Shown in pieces: positions 1 to 6,313 of a DNA stretch of 11,848 nucleotides. Source of the stretch: Bacteroidota bacterium (GTDB taxonomy: Bacteria > Bacteroidota > Bacteroidia > Bacteroidales > GCA-2748055). The stretch is from contig JAAEOI010000434.1 in assembly GCA_024244665.1 (NCBI GenBank), positions 1-11,848 on the forward strand, read 5' to 3'. The notes under the pieces were generated by a model. The model made no database searches. It was not told the DNA's origin and saw only the letters and a list, made by a program, of their open reading frames with translations. A program made the position numbers and the translations under genes. Position 1 is the stretch's first letter, and each line of letters begins with the position of its first letter.

Positions 1-50
1 AACAACTTTCGGAGTAGTTGAAAAACTTCTCAGGCGATTCCATTCAGGCA

Positions 51-355
51 ATGTCCTGAAATACAAGGGATATATCGGCTCAGTGCAATATGCAGCGGAA
101 GACCGGTTATTTTATGGAAAGGTAGAAGGAATTAATGATCTGATCCGCTTTGAGGGATCTACAGTAGACGAACTTGAAGACGGATTCCAGTATACGGTTG
201 ATAAACACCTGGAAGATTGCAAAAAGAAAAATATTCCACCCAAGAGATCCTACAAAGGAAATCTTAACATCCGTTTATCACCTGATCTTCACAAGAAGGC
301 AGCATACAATGCAACCCTGAAGGGCATCTCTCTGAATCAATACATCAACGATTGA
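51..355 (+). CDS. hicB: HicB-family antitoxin, start probably lost by frameshift
   Basis: Antitoxin of a HicA/HicB type II toxin-antitoxin pair, which would bind the HicA RNA-cleaving toxin and autoregulate its operon. The protein reads LKYKGYIGS, then YAAEDRLFYGKVEGINDLI, the conserved N-terminal HicB fold, and ends with a ribbon-helix-helix-like stretch (NIRLSPDLHKKAA ... KGISLNQYIND). The family normally starts just before LKYKGY. The only ATG there, at 51, reads ATG TCC TGA in its own frame; one extra base after it would give M-S-L-K-Y-K-G-Y, so a single-base deletion in a C run is the simplest explanation. The GTG at 83 lies inside the conserved domain and is an unlikely native start. 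The downstream frame stays open leftwards to base 2, so an upstream start or fusion outside the window cannot be excluded. The C-terminus is slightly short for the family. No hicA is visible; it would lie upstream. Family call firm, integrity doubtful. Confidence 0.75.
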
Positions 356-417
356 TAAGGCCCATCTTTCTTGTGTGGGAGCATTTTCAGTTCATCAATA
401 ATAAATTCCCCATTTTT

Positions 418-676
418 TTAATAATCGTAATGGAATCTACATTTTGTAATTCGTATATCATCATCATTAACCTGGTAAATAAGTCGATGCTCACTGTCAA
501 TTCTTTGACCAAAATCCTTTGTGCTTCTATTTGAGAGGTTCAGGTTTACCAATACCTGTAAATGGATTTCTAGAGATATCCTTGATTATGGCATTTATCC
601 TTTTGAGAATCTTCTTGTCGGTTTTTTGCCAATACAAATAACCATCCCATGATTCATCAGCAAATACTAATTTCAT
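418..676 (-). pseudogene. yoeB: YoeB-family toxin pseudogene (Txe/YoeB mRNA interferase)
   Basis: Reading the minus strand from the ATG at 676 gives MKLVFADESWDGYLYWQKTD, then KKILKRINAIIKDISRNPF and TGIGKPEPLK, an almost perfect YoeB start. YoeB is a ribosome-dependent mRNA endonuclease neutralised by YefM. Codon 50 is TAG (529-527). The frame then continues as KHKGFWS up to 506 and shifts at 505-504. In the new frame it reads RIDSEHRLIYQVNDDD and IRITKCRFHYDY, stopping at 418. The total of 259 bases, which is not a multiple of three, agrees with one indel. The C-terminal FHYDY with the His expected for catalysis is still present, but an intact protein cannot be made. The ATG overlaps the TGA of the yefM remnant by four bases (ATGA), the usual operon arrangement. 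Decay is recent because almost all conserved residues remain. Confidence 0.88.
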
Positions 677-953
677 GAATCAATCAAGTCTTTTTGGAAT
701 GAAGAACCGTTCTGAAGTTTCTCAATTGCGGAGTCGAGTCTTTTCTCATTTGCTTTTGAAGATAGCTCATGCTGAGTCGCTCGCAATGAGTTGTACTCAT
801 CTAAAGAGATGATTACCACCCCGCTATCTTTACCCCGCTATCTTTACCCCGATTTATTATCAGAGTTTCAAAATTTTTTGTGACATTATCGAGATACCTT
901 TTTATGTCTTTCCTGAGATGGGAAAGCGCTATACTCTCTTTTCGCAATTTCAT
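673..953 (-). pseudogene. yefM: YefM-family antitoxin pseudogene, broken by a 14-bp tandem duplication
   Basis: The minus strand from the ATG at 953 reads MKLRKESIALSHLRKDIKRY, then LDNVTKNFETLIINRGKDSG, the N-terminal DNA-binding and dimerisation part of a YefM/Phd antitoxin. It then goes out of frame into VKIAGW and stops at 815-813, giving a 46-residue product. The cause is visible: a 14-bp unit (CCCCGCTATCTTTA on the plus strand) is repeated exactly at 819-832 and 833-846. Removing one copy restores a full 88-residue protein that continues VVIISLDEYNSLRATQHELS and ends EKLQNGSSFQKDLIDS, the canonical YefM C-terminus. The truncated form would keep the DNA-binding half and lose the toxin-neutralising tail. 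The TGA overlaps the start of the yoeB remnant. Confidence 0.9.
819..846. repeat. Perfect 14-bp tandem duplication inside yefM
   Basis: Two adjacent identical copies of a 14-bp unit, 819-832 and 833-846, are followed by the first five bases of a third (CCCCG, 847-851). The unit length is not a multiple of three and is the sole cause of the yefM frameshift. The short flanking homology suggests replication slippage, which could in principle reverse. Confidence 0.95.
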
Positions 954-955
954 GA

Positions 956-1084
956 AGTCACCATTTGGTGACTTTTGCATGATTTGGTGACTAAATCGTG
1001 TTTTGTAAACATGTGATAATTAGAGTTTTGCAGGATTCAAAAAACTCACCATTTTAGGAAAAAGTCACATGTTGGTGACTTTTT
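956..1084. promoter_or_regulatory. Cluster of TGGTGACT words upstream of yefM (candidate operator)
   Basis: The 8-bp word TGGTGACT, or its complement AGTCACCA, occurs at 956-963, 966-973, 985-992 and 1073-1080, with partial copies at 1044-1051 (ACTCACCA) and 1063-1068. The first two form a perfect palindrome (956-973, 8-bp arms, 2-bp centre) only 3 bp upstream of the yefM ATG. YefM-type antitoxins repress their own operon by binding palindromes at the promoter, so this is a natural candidate operator. The word is not the YefM core site known from E. coli, so the assignment rests on position and repetition. No clear Bacteroidetes promoter could be placed among the repeats. Confidence 0.5.
1059..1084. 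terminator. Hairpin with T runs on both strands (possible bidirectional terminator)
   Basis: AAAAAGTCAC at 1059-1068 pairs perfectly with GTGACTTTTT at 1075-1084 around a 6-base loop. Each strand ends in five Ts, so the structure could stop transcription in either direction. It lies between the rpiB remnant and yefM, both read leftwards. The GC core is short, and the right arm shares the TGGTGACT operator word, so a protein-binding role is equally possible. Confidence 0.4.
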
Positions 1085-1212
1085 GTTTTGGGGAAACAGG
1101 GCACCCATGAATTCTGTCTCATGAAGGTAGTATCCCCATTTTTTATTGCTTATCACTTCAGAAAACTCTGAGGACCAAGCCCAGCCTAACACACAGAGAA
1201 CTCCTGGAGAAA

Positions 1213-1376
1213 TTACTGGGGAGTATTTCTTAAAAATAAACCCGGTCCCTTATCAATGCGCCTCTAATGCCTTCCGCCCTCAAAGGGAGTATCAAGAAAT
1301 TTCTTTAAAATTTCAATTCCGGTTTCTGCATCAAGGAATCTTCCCGGCAGGGTCAGAATATTGGCGTTCATAGATG
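1213..1376 (-). pseudogene. rpiB: C-terminal remnant of ribose-5-phosphate isomerase B (RpiB/LacAB family)
   Basis: The minus strand reads NANILTLPGRFLDAETGIEI and then LKKFLDTPFEGGRH, a TAG stop (1266-1264), RRIDKGPGLFLRNTPQ and TAA (1215-1213). This matches the end of RpiB-family sugar-phosphate isomerases (NDANVL..., FLxTxFEGGRHQRRIDKI), which interconvert ribulose-5-phosphate and ribose-5-phosphate or act on related aldose phosphates. The TAG sits where the family has Gln, consistent with CAG to TAG. Only the last 50 or so residues remain. The same frame continues upstream to about 1460 (VPIPGIRSGTSVGGTWTYVH), but I do not recognise that part as RpiB. The body of the gene, with its active site, is absent. 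It is not near other pentose-phosphate genes here. Confidence 0.62.
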
Positions 1377-1572
1377 ATTGATGAACATATGTCCAGGTTC
1401 CTCCAACTGAAGTCCCACTTCTTATCCCTGGGATAGGGACTTTCCTGGATTCTGTTTGTATTATTCATTATCTTTACCACACAGATATATCGTTTTTCAT
1501 CTTGTTAAAACTTGAGGTATTGATAAGAGATGAGAAGGCAAGAAGTGCATATGGTGTTTAAAAAACATTCTT
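1377..1572. other. Non-coding stretch between the rpiB remnant and the parD-like gene
   Basis: AT-rich sequence with no recognisable gene. The promoter of the toxin-antitoxin pair starting at 1573 must lie here if that pair is autonomous. I see no convincing TTG / TAnnTTTG pair and no strong inverted repeat; a weak 12-bp inverted repeat at 1555-1566 (TGTTTAAAAACA) lies just before the start codon. Confidence 0.4.
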
Positions 1573-1824
1573 ATGAACCCAAGTACAGCAGAAATAAAAA
1601 ACTATTTGCATAAGCTCATTGTCGAGACCGACGATGAAAATATTCTCAGCAAGGTTCAGGCCTATTTCAACACCTTAAAAGGGAAAAACATCGATTGGTG
1701 GGATACAATATCCGACCAGGAAAAAGAAGCCATCAGCCTGGGCTTACGACAGCTGGAAAATGGCGAGGGTATACCTCATGAGGAAGTCAGGAAAAAAGCT
1801 GCCAAAATTCTGGGTAGAAAATGA
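1573..1824 (+). CDS. ParD-like antitoxin (addiction module component)
   Basis: A complete 83-residue protein of the type paired with ParE/RelE toxins in Bacteroidetes. It has a helical N-terminal half (MNPSTAEIKNYLHKLIVETD) and the characteristic stretch WWDTISDQEKEAISLGLRQL, followed by ENGEGIPHEEVRKK. It would bind and neutralise the downstream ParE-type toxin and help repress the operon. Its TGA overlaps the ATG of the toxin by four bases (ATGA at 1821-1824), confirming that the two are a translationally coupled pair. The toxin is dead, so this is an intact antitoxin without its partner. I see no lesion in it. Family call is by sequence character and arrangement. Confidence 0.8.
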   Translation: MNPSTAEIKNYLHKLIVETDDENILSKVQAYFNTLKGKNIDWWDTISDQEKEAISLGLRQLENGEGIPHEEVRKKAAKILGRK

Positions 1825-2110
1825 AGCAATATCTGATCTCCTGGTCCCCACAGGCCGAATAGTCATACCTGAATACCCTTTCACAGATCATGGAAAAGTG
1901 GACCATCAAAGAAGCAGAAGATTTTGAGGCAAAAGTGGAAAGCCTCCTGGAGAAACTGAAAACCCAAAAACACCTTTGCCGCTCTCTGCTTTACAATCAA
2001 CCCTAAGGCGTTGCGTGATTGCTCCCCAGACTTCCCTGGTCTATCAAATCAAATACGATGTCATTGAACTTGTGGCCTTCTTTGATAACAGAAGCGACCA
2101 CCAGTATTGA
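1821..2110 (+). pseudogene. parE: ParE/RelE-family toxin pseudogene
   Basis: From the ATG at 1821 the frame reads MKQYLISWSPQAE, then TAG (1860-1862), then SYLNTLSQIMEKWTIKEAED and FEAKVESLLEKLKTQKHLC. At about 1979 the frame changes and continues PLSALQSTLRRCVIAPQTSL, then VYQIKYDVIELVAFFDNRSD and HQY, ending at TGA 2108-2110. Restoring one C after the Cys codon joins the halves as HLC-PLSALQ. The reconstructed protein is 96 residues, the usual ParE length, and has the ParE C-terminus with FFDNRSDHQY. ParE toxins poison gyrase, while RelE relatives cleave mRNA. Two independent lesions mean no toxin is made. It ends only 25 bp from the convergent rhamnose isomerase stop. Confidence 0.88.
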
Positions 2111-2135
2111 AAAAGTCACGGAAGATTTCAAAAGC

Positions 2136-3404
2136 CTATCTTTTGCTCAGAATTGTTTTTTCATACTGCTGGATTTCCGGGATATAATCATCCCCTGCAG
2201 GTACGTCATTTTTGAGGCAGAAATAGTCCCAGACAGCACCGAAGGGTTTTGATTTGGCTTCTTCCAGCAGGGCCAGTTTCTCGAAGTTCTTCTCTTTCTC
2301 CTCATAGGCACGGATCTGATCGGTGGGATTGAGCAAAGCCGTAAGGACTGCCTTCTGGGCAGCGCGAGTCCCCACCACGTATGCTCCGATACGGTTAAGG
2401 CTCCCGTCGAAGAAATCGAGTCCAATATTGACCTTGTCCAACTTATCGGCCCAGACAATCTCTTCAAACAATGCACGTACCTCATCACTCAGGGTAACCA
2501 CATGGTCGCTGTCCCAGCGGATGGGGCGGGTTACGTGGAAAAGCAGTTCGGGGATGAACTGAAATACGGCCGACACCTTATCCGAAACCTGCTCAGTGGG
2601 GTGGAAATGTCCGATGTCCAGGCAGAGCATCATCTTTTTATCAACTGCGTAGCCCAGGTAAAATTCGTGAGAGCCAACCGTATAGGCCTCCACACCAATT
2701 CCGAAGAGCTTGGCTTCAATGGCATCGGCCATCAGGGCAGGATCCTTCTTATCTGCCAGTATCTGGTCCAGGGATTCTTTCAGCAGGGCCCGGTGCTTGT
2801 AACGGTTTACGGTCACATCCTTTGATCCGTCAGGAATCCAGATATTATGCACGCAACGGCTTCCCAGTTCCTTTCCAAAATATTCTGAAATATCCCGGCA
2901 GCGTTTCACATGTTCGATCCAGAAATCGCGGATGTTCTTATCCAGGTCGGAAAGGGTATAACCCGATTCGGACTTGGGATGGGAATAGAGCGTGCAGTTG
3001 AAATCCATTCCGACTTCCTGCTCCCTGGCCCACTGGGCCCAGCTCACAAAATGCTCAGGTCCGAACTTGTCCCGTTCGACCAGTCCCTTGCTGAAATCGC
3101 CATAGATGGAGTGAAGGTTCAGCCGATGCTTACCGGGCAAGAGGGAATAGACCTTCTCAAGGTCCATGCGCACTTCGGCCATATTTCTTGATTTCCCGGG
3201 GAAATTACCGGTGGCCTGGATGCCACCTCCCGAAAGTTCGGCCCCTTCATACTCCAGTCCCCCGCCATCATCGGTCTGCCAGCAATGCAGGGAGATGGCA
3301 ATCTTTTGCATTTTTTCAAGCACCTTGTCGGTATCTATTCCCGCATCAGCATATTGCTCCCTGGCCAGTGCATACATTTTTTCAATTAGCTCTGATTTTT
3401 TCAT
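2136..3404 (-). CDS. rhaA: L-rhamnose isomerase
   Basis: A 422-residue cytoplasmic enzyme that converts L-rhamnose to L-rhamnulose, the first step of the phosphorylative rhamnose pathway. Length and sequence match the RhaA family along the whole chain. Visible family landmarks are LHCWQTDD (39-46), GGIQATGNFPGK (60-71), HRLNLHSIYGDF (93-104), KLFGIGVEAYTVGSHEF (232-248), LDIGHFHPTE (262-271), RWDSDHV (296-302) and LDFFDGSLNRIGAYVVGTR (329-347). The His and Asp residues in the last three blocks include the metal-binding set. The start at 3404 gives the usual MKKSELIEK start. It is the last gene of the minus-strand block, 71 bp downstream of GH78. No rhamnulokinase lies beside it in the window. 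I see no terminator in the 25 bp after its TAG. Confidence 0.97.
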   Translation of the reverse strand: MKKSELIEKMYALAREQYADAGIDTDKVLEKMQKIAISLHCWQTDDGGGLEYEGAELSGGGIQATGNFPGKSRNMAEVRMDLEKVYSLLPGKHRLNLHSIYGDFSKGLVERDKFGPEHFVSWAQWAREQEVGMDFNCTLYSHPKSESGYTLSDLDKNIRDFWIEHVKRCRDISEYFGKELGSRCVHNIWIPDGSKDVTVNRYKHRALLKESLDQILADKKDPALMADAIEAKLFGIGVEAYTVGSHEFYLGYAVDKKMMLCLDIGHFHPTEQVSDKVSAVFQFIPELLFHVTRPIRWDSDHVVTLSDEVRALFEEIVWADKLDKVNIGLDFFDGSLNRIGAYVVGTRAAQKAVLTALLNPTDQIRAYEEKEKNFEKLALLEEAKSKPFGAVWDYFCLKNDVPAGDDYIPEIQQYEKTILSKR

Positions 3405-3475
3405 AGTTATTGTGATTTTATGTTTCTGTTGGTTTATGATACTCGGTATTTAATAAATAGTGTGATCAACCTTGC

Positions 3476-6238
3476 TTAGTTTCTTACCACTGAAAATTCA
3501 TACTGGCCCGAACCCACTTCAAGAATCGTTTCATGATCATTGGTCTCCACGATTTTAATGCCGGGAACCTTGGATACCGGTTTGCTATTTTCTTTTACAG
3601 AAGAGGATTTTGAGGTGGGTATATGAATTCTGGCTGTTGTATTTACGGGAATCTCTACCCGGAGACCCAGCTTTTTTCCTTTCAGCTCCCAGGCGGATGC
3701 GATGGTTCCGTTTATACTCTGGTAGCTTCCTTTCATAAATTCCATTTCAGCGGAAACCGATGGTTTGATGGTGATTCTTTTAAAGCCCGGGCCTTCAGTA
3801 TCAATTCCAAGCCCGTTAATGAACATCCACTCGGTAACCGATCCGAATGCATAGTGGCTGAAAGAATTCATTTTCATATTGATCTGGGAGTTCTTATCCG
3901 CATCTTTGGTATAACTGTTCCAACGCTCCCAGATGGAAGTACTGCCGTTCACCACCGAATAACCCCAGCTTGGATATTCTGTCTGTTTGAATAGTTTGTA
4001 GGCTAAATCATCGTAGCTGTATTTTGCCAGTACCAGCATGACATGCTTGGTTCCCAGAAATCCGGTGGCGAACCTATTACCGTTCTGGGTGATTTTCTCT
4101 ACCAGCCTGTCGGCACCTTTCTGTGCCAGTTCTTCGGGATACAGGTTGAAATAGAGGGCCAGCGCATAGGAGGTTTGTGTCTCCTCTGAGGTATGCCCGT
4201 TATCCAGAATATATTTACCGGCAAATGCCTTCTGGATATTCTCTAACAGCACCTGGTAGTGTTTCGCATCCTTTTCCTTCCCCAGGGCATGGGCCATCTC
4301 CTGCATGAGTTCAGCGCAGTAAGCATAGTAGGCACTTGCGATAAAATCATCGCTGGTTACTTCGTCCAGTGAAAGCCAGTCGCCCCAGTTGGATCCTCCC
4401 CCAGGCCTTAGATACCCACTACTGGCATCGGCCTCGAATTCCATGAATCGCTGCATGCCAGGGTACATGTATTCGATGATCCGGGTATCTCCATATACCT
4501 GGTAGTTGTTGTAAGGGATGATCACCCCGGCTTCCATCCATGCGGGTGAATACTGCGTGAGTCTGGAATACCCGAAAGGAGAGAAATTCGGATAGGCTCC
4601 ATACCAGCGCTGAGAATCATCCAGATCGATGGCATATTTTGTAAAAAATGCAGCCACATCGGCATTATAGGAGGCCGAGCGGCAATAGATCTGTGCATCA
4701 CCTGTCCAACCCAGTCGCTCATCCCTCTGGGGGCAATCGGTGGGAATGTCGATGAAATTCGCGCTCTGGGTGGTCCGTATATTCCTGTACAATGTGTTGT
4801 TCATTTCATTGGAGCAGGAAAAGGTACTCGCATCAAGGGCCGTGGAGCTCAACACGATCCCGGTGATCGCATCCAGGCCAGGCTTCCCGGGAAATCCGCT
4901 TAGTTCCACGTATTGAAACCCATGATAGGTGAATTTCGGCTGCCACACTTCAACTCCTTCTCCCTTTAAGATGTAGGTGTCGGTGGCTCTGGCCAGGCGC
5001 AGGTTCTCGGTCATTACGGTCCCGTCTGCATTGAGCATCTCCCCGTATTTCAGCTGGACAGCAGTTCCTTCGGGCCCTTCAACCTTCAGCTCTGCGATTC
5101 CGGCAATATTCTTCCCCAGGTCAATCACATAGATGCCCGGCTCAGGCTCGGTCACGCTTTGTGCAGCCAGGCGTTCCCTTTCCCGGATCAATGTTCCGGG
5201 ATATGCCTGCAAGCGTCCTTCCGGGTATGGATACAGCTTTGGCGTATTCCATGATCCTGCATCAAAGCCTGGAGCATCCCAACCCTGTTGTTCCAGTCTT
5301 GCATCATGGCGCTCACCCATGATAATATCGGCCTCCTGTATGGCTCCCAGGCTGGCTTTCCATGAAGGGTCAGAGGCAATAATCTCTTTACTGCCATCTT
5401 CATATTCAATGATCAGCTGGCCCATAAAGGCAGGATTGTTACCGTAAAGATCCCTCACCCTGTCCTGTTTATTCAAGAGGGCAAAGCCCACGTACCCGGC
5501 GTACCAGCCATCGGCAACGACAGCACCCACTACGTTTTCCCCCTGCACCAGTGCATCGGTAAGGTCAAAAGCCTGATAATACAGTCGTTTGCGATAATCG
5601 GTCCAACCGGGAAGCAGGTATTGATCACCCACTTTATCCCCGTTCAGCCGGAATTCGTATACACCAAGCGCTGTGGTATAGGCCGTTGCTCGCTTTACAG
5701 GCTTGTCAAGATTAAAGGCCTTGCGCAGGTACCTGGCGGGAGGAAGGTAGAGACCCTCGTGGGGATGTCCCGTGAAATGTCCTGCACCCAGACTGATAAA
5801 TATCCCTTTCCAGTCGGAATAATTCAGCATGCCCATGGACCAGATCGATTCATCACTCCAATCCGATGCCAGGTCGTTCTCATCCCACACCCTTACTTTC
5901 CAGTAATAGGGTGTTCCCGATTGAAGCCGGGTTCCACCATAGACAATTTGATTGGTGGCATCCGAGTTAACCTTTTTACTATTCCAGACATCCCATTCTC
6001 CGGATGCAAGTTTTTGTTTGCTTGAAGCAACAACAATCTGATATGCGGTCTGGAAGCGATTTCTTCCTTCCCCTTCCAGCATCCAGCTGAGCCGTGGTTC
6101 ATCAACATCAATTCCCAGTGGCTTCTCTTTGTATTCTACCCTGAGGTTTTCAACCTGAAGTGCAGGGCTTGAATTTGCAGAAACAATAACCCCACTGGAT
6201 ATCAACAGGATGAGGAGTAAAAAAAGCCTTTGTTTCAT
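3476..6238 (-). CDS. Secreted alpha-L-rhamnosidase, glycoside hydrolase family 78
   Basis: A 920-residue inverting glycosidase that removes terminal alpha-L-rhamnose from glycans. Residues 1-21 form a Sec signal peptide (MKQRLFLLLILLISS, cleavage likely after VSA) with no lipobox Cys, so it is probably periplasmic. The N-terminal part (30-135) is the fibronectin-like domain of the family, followed by beta-sandwich domains (about 165-460) that include GWTDYRKRLYYQAFDLT. The (alpha/alpha)6 catalytic barrel carries the signature IPTDCPQRDERLGWTGDAQ (498-516, Glu507 as probable general acid), TSIWERW (767-773) and FGSVTEWM (798-805, Glu803 as probable base). A C-terminal beta domain closes the chain. 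Length is normal. It follows the aldolase gene by 75 bp and precedes rhaA by 71 bp, so release and isomerisation of rhamnose are encoded together. Exact substrate (oligosaccharide of ulvan or another rhamnan) cannot be told from sequence. Confidence 0.96.
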   Translation of the reverse strand: MKQRLFLLLILLISSGVIVSANSSPALQVENLRVEYKEKPLGIDVDEPRLSWMLEGEGRNRFQTAYQIVVASSKQKLASGEWDVWNSKKVNSDATNQIVYGGTRLQSGTPYYWKVRVWDENDLASDWSDESIWSMGMLNYSDWKGIFISLGAGHFTGHPHEGLYLPPARYLRKAFNLDKPVKRATAYTTALGVYEFRLNGDKVGDQYLLPGWTDYRKRLYYQAFDLTDALVQGENVVGAVVADGWYAGYVGFALLNKQDRVRDLYGNNPAFMGQLIIEYEDGSKEIIASDPSWKASLGAIQEADIIMGERHDARLEQQGWDAPGFDAGSWNTPKLYPYPEGRLQAYPGTLIRERERLAAQSVTEPEPGIYVIDLGKNIAGIAELKVEGPEGTAVQLKYGEMLNADGTVMTENLRLARATDTYILKGEGVEVWQPKFTYHGFQYVELSGFPGKPGLDAITGIVLSSTALDASTFSCSNEMNNTLYRNIRTTQSANFIDIPTDCPQRDERLGWTGDAQIYCRSASYNADVAAFFTKYAIDLDDSQRWYGAYPNFSPFGYSRLTQYSPAWMEAGVIIPYNNYQVYGDTRIIEYMYPGMQRFMEFEADASSGYLRPGGGSNWGDWLSLDEVTSDDFIASAYYAYCAELMQEMAHALGKEKDAKHYQVLLENIQKAFAGKYILDNGHTSEETQTSYALALYFNLYPEELAQKGADRLVEKITQNGNRFATGFLGTKHVMLVLAKYSYDDLAYKLFKQTEYPSWGYSVVNGSTSIWERWNSYTKDADKNSQINMKMNSFSHYAFGSVTEWMFINGLGIDTEGPGFKRITIKPSVSAEMEFMKGSYQSINGTIASAWELKGKKLGLRVEIPVNTTARIHIPTSKSSSVKENSKPVSKVPGIKIVETNDHETILEVGSGQYEFSVVRN

Positions 6239-6288
6239 AATGTGTGTTTTACTGTTTTCAATATTTGTTCAATGCATTATACAAAATC

Positions 6289-6301
6289 TCAAGCGGCTTG
6301 A
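6289..6301. promoter_or_regulatory. Short perfect inverted repeat upstream of GH78
   Basis: TCAAGC-G-GCTTGA is a 6-bp inverted repeat with a 1-base centre, 51 bp upstream of the GH78 start, in one of the two longest gaps among the tightly spaced genes. It could be an operator for an internal promoter. It has no T run, so it is not a convincing terminator. Position is the main support. Confidence 0.25.
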
Positions 6302-6313
6302 AATTCATCATTC

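Noticed and set aside
359..382. Weak hairpin after hicB (GGCCCAT ... GTGGGAGC) as a terminator
   Set aside because: The stem is only four or five pairs with a G-T pair, and no T run follows.
1146..1373. 75-codon plus-strand open frame
   Set aside because: It has no recognisable protein character and lies opposite the rpiB remnant, whose minus-strand reading is much better supported.
418..1862. All three in-frame nonsense codons of the remnants (yoeB, rpiB, parE) are TAG, suggesting amber recoding
   Set aside because: rhaA and the aldolase gene end in TAG exactly at the family C-terminus, so TAG is a normal stop here. The remnants also carry frameshifts that recoding would not cure.
1..2135. 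Transposase, insertion sequence ends, CRISPR repeats or attachment sites in the accessory region
   Set aside because: No transposase or integrase frame, terminal inverted repeats, regular spacer array or tRNA-derived att sequence could be found.
2019..2252. 77-codon plus-strand open frame overlapping the end of parE and rhaA
   Set aside because: It runs out of frame through the parE remnant and antisense to rhaA; both of those readings match known families.
3166..3453. Long antisense open frames opposite rhaA, GH78, the PHP gene and the sulfatase
   Set aside because: They are by-products of codon usage in well-supported genes on the other strand and show no family motifs.
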